A stretch of DNA of 56,742 nt, taken from positions 1 through 56,742 of the IMG/VR virus record IMGVR_UViG_3300042521_001523; one strand, 5' to 3'. Each line of letters begins with the position of its first letter. Position 1 is the first letter of the stretch. The notes under the pieces were generated by a model. It was not told the DNA's origin. It searched no databases and saw nothing but the letters and a program-made list of their open reading frames with translations. The position numbers were made by a program, and so were the translations under genes. Origin of the DNA: a virus. Of the stretch, positions 25,390-32,760 are shown one piece after another.

Positions 25390-26169
25390 TCAAACCACCG
25401 TCCATGTGCTGCCAGAGGGCACGGTCACGACTGCCCCACTCGCCACGGTGACCGGTCCAAAGGTACCGGCGTTCTGTCCGCTCGGAATGGAGTAGTTCGT
25501 GGTGACGGTCTGGTCATTAAGGTGGAAGATCTTATCCGACGAACCGCCGGTCGCACCGCCGCCGATGCTACCCCAGGCCGTGCCGTTGTGGCCCTCGAAG
25601 CTGTTGAGCGAACTGTTATAGCGGAGGTAGCCGGTCGCACCTGTGGGGCGCTCGCCGGTCGTACCAACAGGCACCAGGATCGCATCGGTGCTGCTGATAG
25701 CCAACTTCACCGCCGGGGTGGGCGTACCCACACCAACGTTACCGGTCCCCGTCACGACGAAGGGGGTGGAGTCCGTGCTGGCCGCATCCTCAACAACCAG
25801 AGCATTGCCAGCGCCGGTCTGCGTGATGCGAAGCGCATCCGAAGAGGAGTTGTCGGTGATCGCCGCTGCGCCCACCACATCAAGGCGCACACCCGGCGAG
25901 TTCGTACCGATACCAACGTTCCCGCTCGCATTGACGATGAGCGGTGTGGAGTCGGGGTTAGCCTCATCCTCGACGAGGAGTGCAGCACCGGTACCCACCT
26001 GCGTGATCCGCAGAGCGGTTGAGGTGCTGTTGACGTTAACGACCGTAGGACCAGTGAGGGTACCCCCACCGGTCTCCAACTTGTCGCTGTTCAGGTTGGT
26101 AAAGTTCGCATCCACCTCAGCATTTGTGAGGGGTGAGCCCTTACCAGCCCGGGTGATGATCGTTGCCAT
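25390..26169 (-). CDS. Tail fibre-like protein with internal 50-residue repeat
   Basis: The N-terminus MATIITRAGKGSPLTNAEVD plus ANFTNLN is typical of phage fibre proteins that attach to the tail. Two tandem copies of about 50-60 residues follow, each with ALRITQ.G.G.AL.VEDEA..DSTP and a GNVGIGT-like turn; such repeats form beta-structured shafts. The C-terminal domain (GATGYLRYNSSLNSFEGHNG) resembles the common 'fegy.ng.W' tip found before S74 peptidases, but no peptidase domain is present. It should be a fibre or fibre adaptor. Confidence 0.8.
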   Translation of the reverse strand: MATIITRAGKGSPLTNAEVDANFTNLNSDKLETGGGTLTGPTVVNVNSTSTALRITQVGTGAALLVEDEANPDSTPLIVNASGNVGIGTNSPGVRLDVVGAAAITDNSSSDALRITQTGAGNALVVEDAASTDSTPFVVTGTGNVGVGTPTPAVKLAISSTDAILVPVGTTGERPTGATGYLRYNSSLNSFEGHNGTAWGSIGGGATGGSSDKIFHLNDQTVTTNYSIPSGQNAGTFGPVTVASGAVVTVPSGSTWTVV

Positions 26170-26179
26170 CTAAACCTCG

Positions 26180-26638
26180 TCAGGCCGAGATCGTCACAGT
26201 CCAGGTAACCTGGAGCGTGTCGGAGGCGCCCTTGTTCACCACCGAGAACACCGTGCGGCAGAGCATGGTACCAGAGGTAGAGGCATTGAAGATACCAGCT
26301 TCGGTCACCGCGCCAGTGGCTTCGCCCGCGTTGAAGGTAGTGACATAGACGATGTTCTCGTTGTTCGAGCCGGTGCGGTTGGCGCTATCGAACGTCTTGC
26401 GCGAACCAAGCGCAGAACCAAGAGCGGTATCACCGGCAGCAGCAGGCGACGTACCAGCGCCAAGACCCATGTGGCTCATCACGTTCTGTGAGGTGCCCAC
26501 CATGCGGGAGGTGATGTGGTCAAGGCCGGTGTTCACAACGAGGTTCTTCACCTCGCGCACATCCTTCACCTTCCCATCTGCGCCCTTCAGCACGATGGTC
26601 AGGCGGCCTGTCATCCCCAACTTCTCAACCGGTCCCAT
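26180..26638 (-). CDS. Phage structural protein, tail/fibre region (152 aa)
   Basis: The protein begins MGPVEKLGMTGRLTIVLKGA with KNLVVNTGLDHITSRM; it has GLGAGTSPAAAGDTALGSAL in the middle and ends NKGASDTLQVTWTVTISA. This is a familiar small phage structural protein ('k.v.NlVvn.G...l...l.g.......igvGtg...a...dt.L......r') that lies near tail-fibre genes and probably forms a beta-sandwich. Function is unknown beyond a virion association inferred from position. Confidence 0.75.
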   Translation of the reverse strand: MGPVEKLGMTGRLTIVLKGADGKVKDVREVKNLVVNTGLDHITSRMVGTSQNVMSHMGLGAGTSPAAAGDTALGSALGSRKTFDSANRTGSNNENIVYVTTFNAGEATGAVTEAGIFNASTSGTMLCRTVFSVVNKGASDTLQVTWTVTISA

Positions 26639-26647
26639 GGTGTCCTC

Positions 26648-27286
26648 CTAGGTAAAGGCGCGAGAGACGCCCACGTAATCCTCGGCGAAGTAGCTGAAGT
26701 CGCAGTAGTCCTGCATCCGCAAGCTACCGCTATCCGAGGCTACCGGCTGGTCTATGATAACAAGCCTGGGCGCCAAAGCAACGACATCTAGCAAGCTGGC
26801 CGTATCCGTGGGTAGCTTACCCACGGAGCGCACGGATGTATCAGCCAGGGCAGCAGTGTCAGCAAAGCCCTTGGTTATAGAGCGAGTAGCAGCATCCGCC
26901 GCCGTCGCGGTATCGCTTAGGTTCTTCCCAACCCGGCGAACTGCGGTATCCGCTACAGAGAAGCTATCGCTAAAGCTCCTCGGAGCAAAGAACGCTAGTA
27001 CATCCCTAGCTAGGGCAGTATCAGCAAGAACCTTACCAACACTTAGAGCAAACGGGACACCGACATACCCCGGATCGGTATAGTCCTCAGCGAAGTAGGT
27101 CTCACCTTCTGACACCCGTGCGGTGTCAGTGAGAAACTTTAATTTAAAAAACTCACCGAGGGCGTAGCGAAACCTTATGTAGGGTACGACAACCGCCGAC
27201 CCGATAACCCCAGCCTTGTAGGCAGCATTGACCGCTGCGGTGCGAATGACCGCCCGGATGCGCCTAAGGGTAGGGTCTATCCTCAC
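26648..27286 (-). CDS. Tail-region protein with DTA-repeat (212 aa)
   Basis: The GTG start overlaps the previous stop. After a basic N-terminus the protein carries successive 20-25-residue units of the type LxDTAxxxDxxxRSVGK (residues about 85-180: LADTALARD, FSDSFSVADTAVRRVGK, LSDTATAADAATRSITK, FADTAALADTSVRSVGK, PTDTASLLD). The end reads MQDYCDFSYFAEDYVG, and a related YFAEDYTDPGYVG occurs near residue 65. The repeats suggest an elongated or beta-helical structural protein. No relatives can be named. Confidence 0.65.
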   Translation of the reverse strand: MRIDPTLRRIRAVIRTAAVNAAYKAGVIGSAVVVPYIRFRYALGEFFKLKFLTDTARVSEGETYFAEDYTDPGYVGVPFALSVGKVLADTALARDVLAFFAPRSFSDSFSVADTAVRRVGKNLSDTATAADAATRSITKGFADTAALADTSVRSVGKLPTDTASLLDVVALAPRLVIIDQPVASDSGSLRMQDYCDFSYFAEDYVGVSRAFT

Positions 27287-27633
27287 GCAAACTGGTCTCG
27301 GAGCCTGAACTTCAGCACGTCGTAGACCGTCTGCCGCATACCCGTGGCAAACAGCACCTCAACCTCGCCATCGTAGTCACCCGGCGTCTGGTTTAGATCC
27401 GAGGCTCCCCAGATGATCAGGGCAACCCCCTGGCTGGCAGTGCCGGTAGGGATGGTCAATGGGCGGCTAACCACCACGGTCCCGGTCGTAAGGGACTTCA
27501 TATACAACGTGGCCGTTGCGCCGCTCAGGTTGATGGGCGATCCGGTGCTCTCATCCGTCAAGGTGAGCTGGATCTGCGGCCCAGTGTCGTTCTTGACCAG
27601 TCGGATACGGTTGTCGGTGATGCGAGGGTCCAC
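27283..27633 (-). CDS. Baseplate/fibre-upper-type beta-sandwich protein (116 aa)
   Basis: GTG 27633 follows AGGAGG. The sequence RLVKNDTGPQIQLTLTDEST with GSPINLSGATATLYMKS and PGDYDGEVEVLF near the end matches the small beta-sandwich domain seen in BppU-like (DUF2479-type) upper baseplate proteins, which read 'kgDt.p.i.f.l.d.dg..vdltga.v.f'. It probably helps to attach fibres to the tail. The family link is by pattern only. Confidence 0.6.
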   Translation of the reverse strand: MDPRITDNRIRLVKNDTGPQIQLTLTDESTGSPINLSGATATLYMKSLTTGTVVVSRPLTIPTGTASQGVALIIWGASDLNQTPGDYDGEVEVLFATGMRQTVYDVLKFRLRDQFA

Positions 27634-27642
27634 GGCTACCTC

Positions 27643-28314
27643 CTAAGCAAACGGCGGGAACCGCACGGAGAGGGACCCCCGGAACACACCAAGGTTGGCC
27701 TGCGCCCGCGCCTCGTTCAGCGTGAAGATGAACTGCTTGGCGTGGTAGGTGGCCAACTCACGATCAGCCCACTCTACCTTCGGCATCACCAGGAGGTTCT
27801 GGAGCGCCGAGTGCATGATGGGCAACTCGTACTCATCGAACACACCCTCATCCATCTCCAGCGCACTGCGCGAGGGCTTGAGGGCGTAGATCATCCGCAG
27901 GGTGTAGGTCACCGCTGCGTCAGGCGCGGGGAGCACGATGTAGCGGTGCACATCGACCTGCGCGACCGAACGCGGCTCCGTGCCGTTCTCCTCGATATCC
28001 TGGCTCGTCGTCGAGGTGACCGGCCACGTCGGGTAGAGGTTCCGCGCGTCGTCGAGAGTGAGGATCTCAAGCGGCGAGTTATTCAGCGTCGCCAGCAGCA
28101 CCGCCTGCACCTGCGTGTCAGCGGGCTTGTTGAAGGTGTACTGGTACTGCCCAGGCGTCAGGTTGAACACGGGCTGCTCGTAGCGCCAAATGAGGGCGCG
28201 CTCGCACACCCGGATCGCAGCATCACGGATGTACTGAACGATCAGCGGATAGGGGCAACCCGGCACACTGGCGCTGACCTTAGCTGAGAGGGTGGAGAAG
28301 GCACGAGATGCCAT
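27643..28314 (-). CDS. Head-tail connector / tail tubular protein A-like (223 aa)
   Basis: I prefer ATG 28314 (MASRAFSTLSAKV) over an overlapping GTG at 28320. The protein has VQYIRDAAIRVCERALIWRY at residues about 27-46, a beta-rich middle, and EYELPIMHSALQNLLVMPK near residue 165, typical of podophage connector proteins with a helical bundle and a beta-sandwich. It follows another connector-like gene directly. It probably links portal to nozzle, as T7 gp11 does. Assignment by pattern and gene order. Confidence 0.65.
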   Translation of the reverse strand: MASRAFSTLSAKVSASVPGCPYPLIVQYIRDAAIRVCERALIWRYEQPVFNLTPGQYQYTFNKPADTQVQAVLLATLNNSPLEILTLDDARNLYPTWPVTSTTSQDIEENGTEPRSVAQVDVHRYIVLPAPDAAVTYTLRMIYALKPSRSALEMDEGVFDEYELPIMHSALQNLLVMPKVEWADRELATYHAKQFIFTLNEARAQANLGVFRGSLSVRFPPFA

Positions 28315-28316
28315 GA

Positions 28317-28952
28317 TCACCTACCCCTGCTCGGCATACGCTCGTTGTCGAGGATCGCCTGCTGTTGGAGATCCACGCCGAGCGCGCTGGTGAAGGACTC
28401 AAGGAACAGCTTGGCGCGGTTGGAGTTCACATGCTCATCGTCGATGGATGAGGCGAGGAACACCACGCCATCCACCACCACGCCGAGGTAGGTGTCCTTC
28501 AGATACAGGATCGTCTGGTTGATGGTGTAGGCAATCGGCTCCACCACATACTCAACCGTCGCCGTCAGGTTGGCGATGGGGCGCGGATAGAGGAAGAACT
28601 TGGTCGCGTTGCGCGGGTGGCGGATGAAGTTGAACGGAATGCCAGAAGGGTCGGACACCCACTGCGGGTAGGCCCGCTCCAGCACCTCGCGCTCAACCTC
28701 GTTGACCGAGTTGTAGTTGTCGATGAAGAACACCTGCACCAGCCGATGCGCATCGGAAGGCAGATCCTGGATCACCGTATTGGCCGTGAGCGGCACGCTA
28801 ACGATGTTCGTGAACAGCGTCGGACGGAAGACAGCCATCCGCTTCAGCGTCTGGTTCACATACCCCACGAGGTCTGTGTCGCTGTAGCGGTAGGGTGCCT
28901 GGGTATCCTGGAGGAGCTTACGCGCCTCCACGATCACGTCCGAAGGTGTCAC
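28317..28952 (-). CDS. Head-tail adaptor (DUF6682-like) protein (211 aa)
   Basis: The GTG start overlaps the previous stop (GTGA). The N-terminal pattern DVIVEARKLLQDTQAPYRYS followed by DTDLVGYVNQTLKRM is the common opening of phage connector proteins that I know as DUF6682-like ('i...ar..LnD....RwsD.eLl.ylN.a...m'). A beta domain with YPQWVSDPSGIPFNF follows, then a helical C-terminus (NSNRAKLFLESFTSALG). It is likely part of the connector complex between portal and tail. Confidence 0.7.
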   Translation of the reverse strand: MTPSDVIVEARKLLQDTQAPYRYSDTDLVGYVNQTLKRMAVFRPTLFTNIVSVPLTANTVIQDLPSDAHRLVQVFFIDNYNSVNEVEREVLERAYPQWVSDPSGIPFNFIRHPRNATKFFLYPRPIANLTATVEYVVEPIAYTINQTILYLKDTYLGVVVDGVVFLASSIDDEHVNSNRAKLFLESFTSALGVDLQQQAILDNERMPSRGR

Positions 28953-29215
28953 GGGAGCCCCCTCGAAGCCTCAGCGTTGAGCGCCTCGTTTGTATAGCCG
29001 GGCTCTTCCGGGATGTCAGCCGTGAACAGGTCCACAGGCTCCCGCTTCTTCCGGCCACGCTTGGCGGCAATAGCTTCGATGGCAGCAACAGGGATGAAAC
29101 GTTCAGGGTACGCCTCTTCCTCCGTCACCTCATAGAGATGCGGGTTGTTCGCCAGGATGGGGTCCCACTCGAAGATCCACCCGTCCTTCCGGCTCTTGAG
29201 GTAGCGAATGGTCAT
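28949..29215 (-). CDS. Small head/connector-region protein (88 aa)
   Basis: ATG 29215 (MTIRYLKSRKDGWIFEWDPI) is taken instead of the longer ORF, since the longer start has no ribosome-binding site. LANNPHLYEVTEEEAYPERF is a motif I associate with short phage proteins near capsid genes ('mr.l.....GwiF.w...La.np....vt.eea'). A basic patch AAKRGRKKREP follows. Its stop overlaps the GTG of the adaptor gene. Function is unknown. Confidence 0.65.
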   Translation of the reverse strand: MTIRYLKSRKDGWIFEWDPILANNPHLYEVTEEEAYPERFIPVAAIEAIAAKRGRKKREPVDLFTADIPEEPGYTNEALNAEASRGLP

Positions 29216-29217
29216 GG

Positions 29218-29451
29218 TCAGACCTTCTTCTTCCGCCCAGAGGGCGTAACGGGCCAAGACTGCCGGGCAGGCCCAGTCTTGCGCGCAGCCACAGATCGCT
29301 TCTCAGCAGTGGTCATTTTAGCAGCAGCGGCCTTCGGGCGGCAAGCAGGATAGCCCCGGCGGTCCTTATCGCCCGAGCGCCCGCACTCCTTGCCGGTCTT
29401 CACATCAACCCACTTCTCACCGAACCACTTGCCGAGCCCGCCCTTAGCCAC
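29218..29451 (-). CDS. DUF5872-like small basic protein (77 aa)
   Basis: I place the start at GTG 29451 (VAKGGLGKWFGEKWVDVKTG) inside the overlap with the previous gene; the longer frame reads through unrelated sequence. The signature KWFGEKWVDVKTGKECGR with YPACRPKAAA and SVAARKTGPARQ belongs to a family of small phage proteins that I recognise as DUF5872-like. It is very basic and has two Cys. It forms a three-gene, end-to-start-overlapping cassette with the next two genes. Function is unknown. Confidence 0.65.
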   Translation of the reverse strand: MAKGGLGKWFGEKWVDVKTGKECGRSGDKDRRGYPACRPKAAAAKMTTAEKRSVAARKTGPARQSWPVTPSGRKKKV

Positions 29452-29620
29452 GAGGTTTCTTGACCCGGTTGTCCGGGCCTCCCCAGGTTCCACCGCGCTT
29501 CTTGTACTCCTTGGCAGCCCAAGCGTTAGCGTAGGCCGAAGGGTACACGTCGAACTTGGCCTTGGCCGCCGCCTTCACGCGGGACCAAAGGGCAGGGTTC
29601 TTGGGGGTCGAGGCAGCCAT
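29444..29620 (-). CDS. Small basic protein of the capsid region (58 aa)
   Basis: ATG 29620 is chosen because it overlaps the upstream stop as TGATG; a TTG 12 bases earlier is less likely. The sequence STPKNPALWSRVKAAAKAKF with AWAAKEYKKRGGTWGG is a known style of small phage protein ('p.lw.rvk..akakf.vypsAyAna.ayk.Yk..Gg.w'). Net charge is strongly positive, so DNA or scaffold contact is possible. No function is established. Confidence 0.65.
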   Translation of the reverse strand: MAASTPKNPALWSRVKAAAKAKFDVYPSAYANAWAAKEYKKRGGTWGGPDNRVKKPRG

Positions 29621-29874
29621 CAGCAGTTCCAAGCCCGGAGGGACTTGTTGATCCGGCTGTTCGGATCATTCGCCGTCTTGGCGCTGGTCAGCTTCTTTTT
29701 CATCCCCTTCATCCGGGCACAGAAGCTGTCGCGGCGCGGGCCACCCTCAGGCTGTGGCGCCTTCAGGCCGGGTTTCCCAGGGTTGGCGCGGTTGTAGGAA
29801 GCACGCCCCTTGGCGTTCAGGCCACCTTCAGGGTCCTTACCTTCCTTGCGCTGCCAAGCAGGCGTCTTAGCCAT
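29620..29874 (-). CDS. DUF6321-like small basic protein (84 aa)
   Basis: ATG 29874 (MAKTPAWQRKEGKDPEGGLN) overlaps the upstream stop (TGATG). The opening TPAWQRKEGKDPEGGLNAKG with RASYNRANPGKPGLKAPQPE and DSFCARMKGM is recognisable from short phage proteins I know as DUF6321-like. The C-terminus holds SLRAWNC, which is usual for the family. It lies with two other small basic proteins between decoration and connector genes. Function is unknown. Confidence 0.7.
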   Translation of the reverse strand: MAKTPAWQRKEGKDPEGGLNAKGRASYNRANPGKPGLKAPQPEGGPRRDSFCARMKGMKKKLTSAKTANDPNSRINKSLRAWNC

Positions 29875-30719
29875 CAGGCATTCACCCCCTTGATCACGAC
29901 GAAGTTGAGCACGGGCGTATCGGACGGGGTAGCGGAATTGCTGTGGTTGGAGACCGTGATCTTGCACGAACCCGCTGAGACCGCAGTGACGGTTACATCA
30001 TAGCTCGCCCCGGTCAGGCCAGAGGCGAAGCAAACGTACACCACATCGGTCGCATCGATGAAGCTGTTGGTTAAGGTAAACTCGTTAGATCCATGCCCAG
30101 AAATCGCCGTAGATGCGAACAGCGTGATCTGACCACTCAGCTTGTTGAGCGTCACCCCAGTCGTGCGGCTCGTTAGCTGCGTGACCGTACCGCCGGTACC
30201 TGAGCCACCATAACCAAACGGAGCAGTAGCAACAATCTCACCAGTACCGTTAGGTGAAAGGGTCAGGTTCTGGTTTGTAGTAGTGGTAGAGATCACACCG
30301 CCATTTATACCAACGCCGTCAGCGACAACCTTACCGGTCCCCTTGGGAACCAGGGTGATACTGATATTGGTATCTGTGCCATCGGCGGTAAACGTGGCGC
30401 CCGTAAGATCAATATGTGCTGCCGCAGCAGTAGTGCTGAAAGTAGTTGCGTTTAAGGTTGTAAACGTAGCAGTCGGGATAACAACTGCACCTGTACCGTT
30501 GGGGGTGATGTTGATGTTGCCGTTGGTGTCGGTCGAGGAGATCGTGTTGCCGTCGATCTTGATGTTATCGACCGAGGCAGAACCCGTACCGAGCGACAGC
30601 GCCGTAGCAACACCGGTCCCGCTATGGACCACCTTCTCAGCACCCGCAGGGCCGCCGTCGATGTGCAGCAGCTGGCTGTAGGTATCCTTGATCTTGTTGC
30701 CAGTCAGATTGATAGGCAC
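29874..30719 (-). CDS. Head-fibre or decoration-like beta-structured protein (281 aa)
   Basis: GTG 30719 lies behind CAGGAG. The protein opens MPINLTGNKIKDTYSQLLHI and has repeated short units of the type GNINITPNGTGAVVIPTATF and NLTLSPNGTGEIVATAPFG, with DGN/TGT turns about every 25 residues. This is a parallel-beta or trimeric-fibre pattern. The C-terminal domain GQITLFASTAISGHGSNEFT reads as a compact beta-sandwich. Located beside the capsid gene, it may be a head fibre or decoration protein; a tail fibre cannot be excluded. Confidence 0.65.
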   Translation of the reverse strand: MPINLTGNKIKDTYSQLLHIDGGPAGAEKVVHSGTGVATALSLGTGSASVDNIKIDGNTISSTDTNGNINITPNGTGAVVIPTATFTTLNATTFSTTAAAAHIDLTGATFTADGTDTNISITLVPKGTGKVVADGVGINGGVISTTTTNQNLTLSPNGTGEIVATAPFGYGGSGTGGTVTQLTSRTTGVTLNKLSGQITLFASTAISGHGSNEFTLTNSFIDATDVVYVCFASGLTGASYDVTVTAVSAGSCKITVSNHSNSATPSDTPVLNFVVIKGVNA

Positions 30720-30733
30720 AGCGGGCTCCTGAG

Positions 30734-30766
30734 TAAAAAGGAGAATAGGGGCCTAAGCCCCTATTC
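30734..30766 (-). terminator. Rho-independent terminator (minus strand)
   Basis: GAATAGGGGC (30743-30752) pairs perfectly with GCCCCTATTC (30757-30766) around a 4-base loop. On the minus strand the stem is followed by TCCTTTTT (plus 30735-30742), a good U-tract. It lies right after the stop of the 30768-31283 gene, so it should reduce transcription from abundant capsid-region messages into downstream late genes. Confidence 0.8.
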
Positions 30767-30767
30767 A

Positions 30768-31283
30768 TTAAGACACGGTTGCGCTGAACGGCGTAGCTTC
30801 AGAACCGGTAGCGATAACAGTGCCAGTGACGCTGAAATAACCAGCAGCCACATCAACAATGTTGATACGCTCACCAATCTTCACCGAGCCGGTCGTGGTG
30901 CGGTTCAATGTAATCGTATCGCTCGCAGCCACGGTCCCAAACGTCGTGGCAGTGCCATCGGCGTTATCAACCACGGTCAACGACCCAGACAACACATCGG
31001 TCGCATTGGCCACCTTGATCACATGGCTGTTGCTGGTAGCAAGAGCCTTGGTCACAAAGGTGTACACGTTACCCGTACCGGTTGCCGCAGGAAGCGTCAC
31101 AGTGGAGCCCGCAGCGGCATCCAAAGCGATAATCTTCCCGGCATGGGAAGCAGCGGTCACAGTCAAAGTTGATCCGGCGGAAACCGGAACAGCAATGCTG
31201 GTAACCGTACCAACCACGAGGCTATCAACCTTCGCTTCAATAGCGCGTAGGTTAGACTGCGTAATACCCGTATAGAGAGCCAT
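30768..31283 (-). CDS. Capsid decoration-like protein (171 aa)
   Basis: The protein begins MALYTGITQSNLRAIEAKVD and has GSTLTVTAASHAGKIIALDA, TVTLPAATGTGNVYTFVT and SVKIGERINIVDVAAGYFSV. The 'G.tlTvt.a.haGkti.ldaa.GstvtLPaatGtG..y.f.v' series is a frequent beta-sandwich in phage head-decoration or minor capsid proteins. It has a good AGGAG site and is followed by a strong terminator, consistent with high-level production. It probably coats or stabilises the head. Confidence 0.7.
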   Translation of the reverse strand: MALYTGITQSNLRAIEAKVDSLVVGTVTSIAVPVSAGSTLTVTAASHAGKIIALDAAAGSTVTLPAATGTGNVYTFVTKALATSNSHVIKVANATDVLSGSLTVVDNADGTATTFGTVAASDTITLNRTTTGSVKIGERINIVDVAAGYFSVTGTVIATGSEATPFSATVS

Positions 31284-31304
31284 GATCTATCTCCTGTGAG
31301 GAGA

Positions 31305-31324
31305 TGGGGGGCCGAAGCCCCCCA
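31305..31324 (-). ncRNA. UUCG-capped mRNA hairpin between decoration-type genes
   Basis: TGGGGGGC (31305-31312) pairs with GCCCCCCA (31317-31324). On the minus-strand transcript the loop is UUCG closed by C-G, one of the most stable RNA tetraloops. There is no U-tract, so this is better read as an mRNA-stabilising or processing hairpin between two late genes than as a terminator. The start codon of the next gene follows about 22 bases later. Confidence 0.55.
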
Positions 31325-31329
31325 CCGGG

Positions 31330-31806
31330 TTATGCGCTTGGGATGCTACCCTGATCGGCGCCCATGTCGATCACAGCGAGCTGGATCTTCACGCGGGCGA
31401 CATCAACGTTGTTGCTGTTCATGGTCAGCAGCACGTTGGTAGCAGCCGTAGCAAGATAAGCCGCAGTATCGGCATAACCGCCAACCGTGCCGACCGTGCC
31501 GTTCAGGTCGAAACCGTCGATCCAGAAGTCGGTGGTGCCGCCACCGATGCCGACATCGATGTTGGCCGACGCGCCCTCAGCCTTCACAAGCACCGCAGAG
31601 CCGTTCAGAACGAACGTACCCTTTGGCAGCGTGCAAAGGACCAGGGTATCGGTAGAGGCCAGGGCAGCCACACCCGCCGCCGAACGCGCAGCCGCAATCT
31701 TAGCAAAGTCGAGATCAATCTCGATCACCGAGAGGCGGTTGGCGTAGTTCGACGGATAGGACGTGGAGCCCTTATTGAACCCAAGGGAGTCCGTGTAAGC
31801 AGCCAT
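31330..31806 (-). CDS. Capsid-region structural protein (158 aa)
   Basis: It follows the major capsid gene by 12 bases with AAGGAGAGATAGAC before ATG. Sequence: MAAYTDSLGFNKGSTSYPSN then a beta-rich body with SVIEIDLDFAKIAAARSAAG, VLCTLPKGTFVLNGSAVLV and DGFDLNGTVGTVGGYADTAA. The 'l.vieidldfakia.ar....' segment is typical of small phage proteins that accompany capsid proteins and are found in virions. A minor capsid or decoration role is inferred. Confidence 0.7.
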   Translation of the reverse strand: MAAYTDSLGFNKGSTSYPSNYANRLSVIEIDLDFAKIAAARSAAGVAALASTDTLVLCTLPKGTFVLNGSAVLVKAEGASANIDVGIGGGTTDFWIDGFDLNGTVGTVGGYADTAAYLATAATNVLLTMNSNNVDVARVKIQLAVIDMGADQGSIPSA

Positions 31807-31818
31807 GTCTATCTCTCC

Positions 31819-32748
31819 TTAGGCGAAGGTCACAACGGACTGGGCCAGAGCTTCCGGCTTCACCACCTTGTAGCCATAGACCTGAAGGCCACGGATGACG
31901 TTACCGAAAGTGCTCTCCGAGCGGATGGTCTCCATCTCCGTCATCTGCGACGCGAAGGTGAGGCCCATCTTGGTCCCAGCGACGATGTTGTACTTCCCAC
32001 CCGTGTCAACCTTCAGGTTGTGGCTGACATAGAGCGTGAAGCGATCCACCATGCCCAGGCGGCCATTGCGGATCATCGAGGTGCCGTCACCGACCAGCGA
32101 CGCATCCTTCAGCTCGGACTTCTTGATGAGGCCAGCCATGCGGGCCGGGATCACCAGGAAGCGACCGGCTTCCGGGCAGTTCGCCTCGTCGAGCACGGTA
32201 CCCAGATCGACGATCAGGTCCACCACCGAAGCGGTGCCGCCAGCGCCGTCCTTCGTCACCGTCAGCGGAGAAGCCGTGGTGCCGAGGTTGAACGCGCCGG
32301 AAACTGCACCCGCCGCCGTGCCCTTGTTCAGAGCAGCGATGTCGGGGAGCATGTCGGTCAGCACGCGCTGGTCGATCTTGATCTTCATCTGCTCGGACGC
32401 ATCCTTGGACCACATGTCCATCAGCTTGATGTCCGACTGAACGCGATCAATGTCATCCTCAACGCAGGCGAAGTACTCGCCCTTGTCGATGACCAGCTGG
32501 AGCTTCGGCTTGTCGGGGTTCTCCACGACAATGCCCTGACCCTTCACGTACTCACGGATCGTGATGTTCGGGGTCGTACGGATGTTCACCGTATCACCCT
32601 GGTTGCGGATCTCACCCTCATAGTCGGTGTTCGAGATCGCAGCCAGAACGGTGGCATCGTAGAAGTTTTCGATCAGCTTGCCGGACCAAATCTCGGGGAT
32701 GAAGTTACCCGAGTAGTTGGGGCGGCCAGGAGCAACAGGGTAGCCCAT
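31819..32748 (-). CDS. Major capsid protein (P22-coat-like HK97 fold)
   Basis: ATG 32748 (MGYPVAPGRPNYSGNFIPEI) has GGAGAG upstream, so I reject the start at 32760. The 309-residue protein has WSGKLIENFYDATVLAAISN, RTTPNITIREYVKGQGI, and KLQLVIDKGEYFACVEDDID, a series typical of P22-gp5-type and related HK97-fold coat proteins, and ends QVYGYKVVKPEALAQSVVTF. It follows the scaffold gene by 12 bases. It should form the icosahedral shell. No maturation protease is seen nearby, which agrees with a scaffold-based, P22/T7-like assembly. Confidence 0.88.
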   Translation of the reverse strand: MGYPVAPGRPNYSGNFIPEIWSGKLIENFYDATVLAAISNTDYEGEIRNQGDTVNIRTTPNITIREYVKGQGIVVENPDKPKLQLVIDKGEYFACVEDDIDRVQSDIKLMDMWSKDASEQMKIKIDQRVLTDMLPDIAALNKGTAAGAVSGAFNLGTTASPLTVTKDGAGGTASVVDLIVDLGTVLDEANCPEAGRFLVIPARMAGLIKKSELKDASLVGDGTSMIRNGRLGMVDRFTLYVSHNLKVDTGGKYNIVAGTKMGLTFASQMTEMETIRSESTFGNVIRGLQVYGYKVVKPEALAQSVVTFA

Positions 32749-32760
32749 GGTTCTCTCCAC

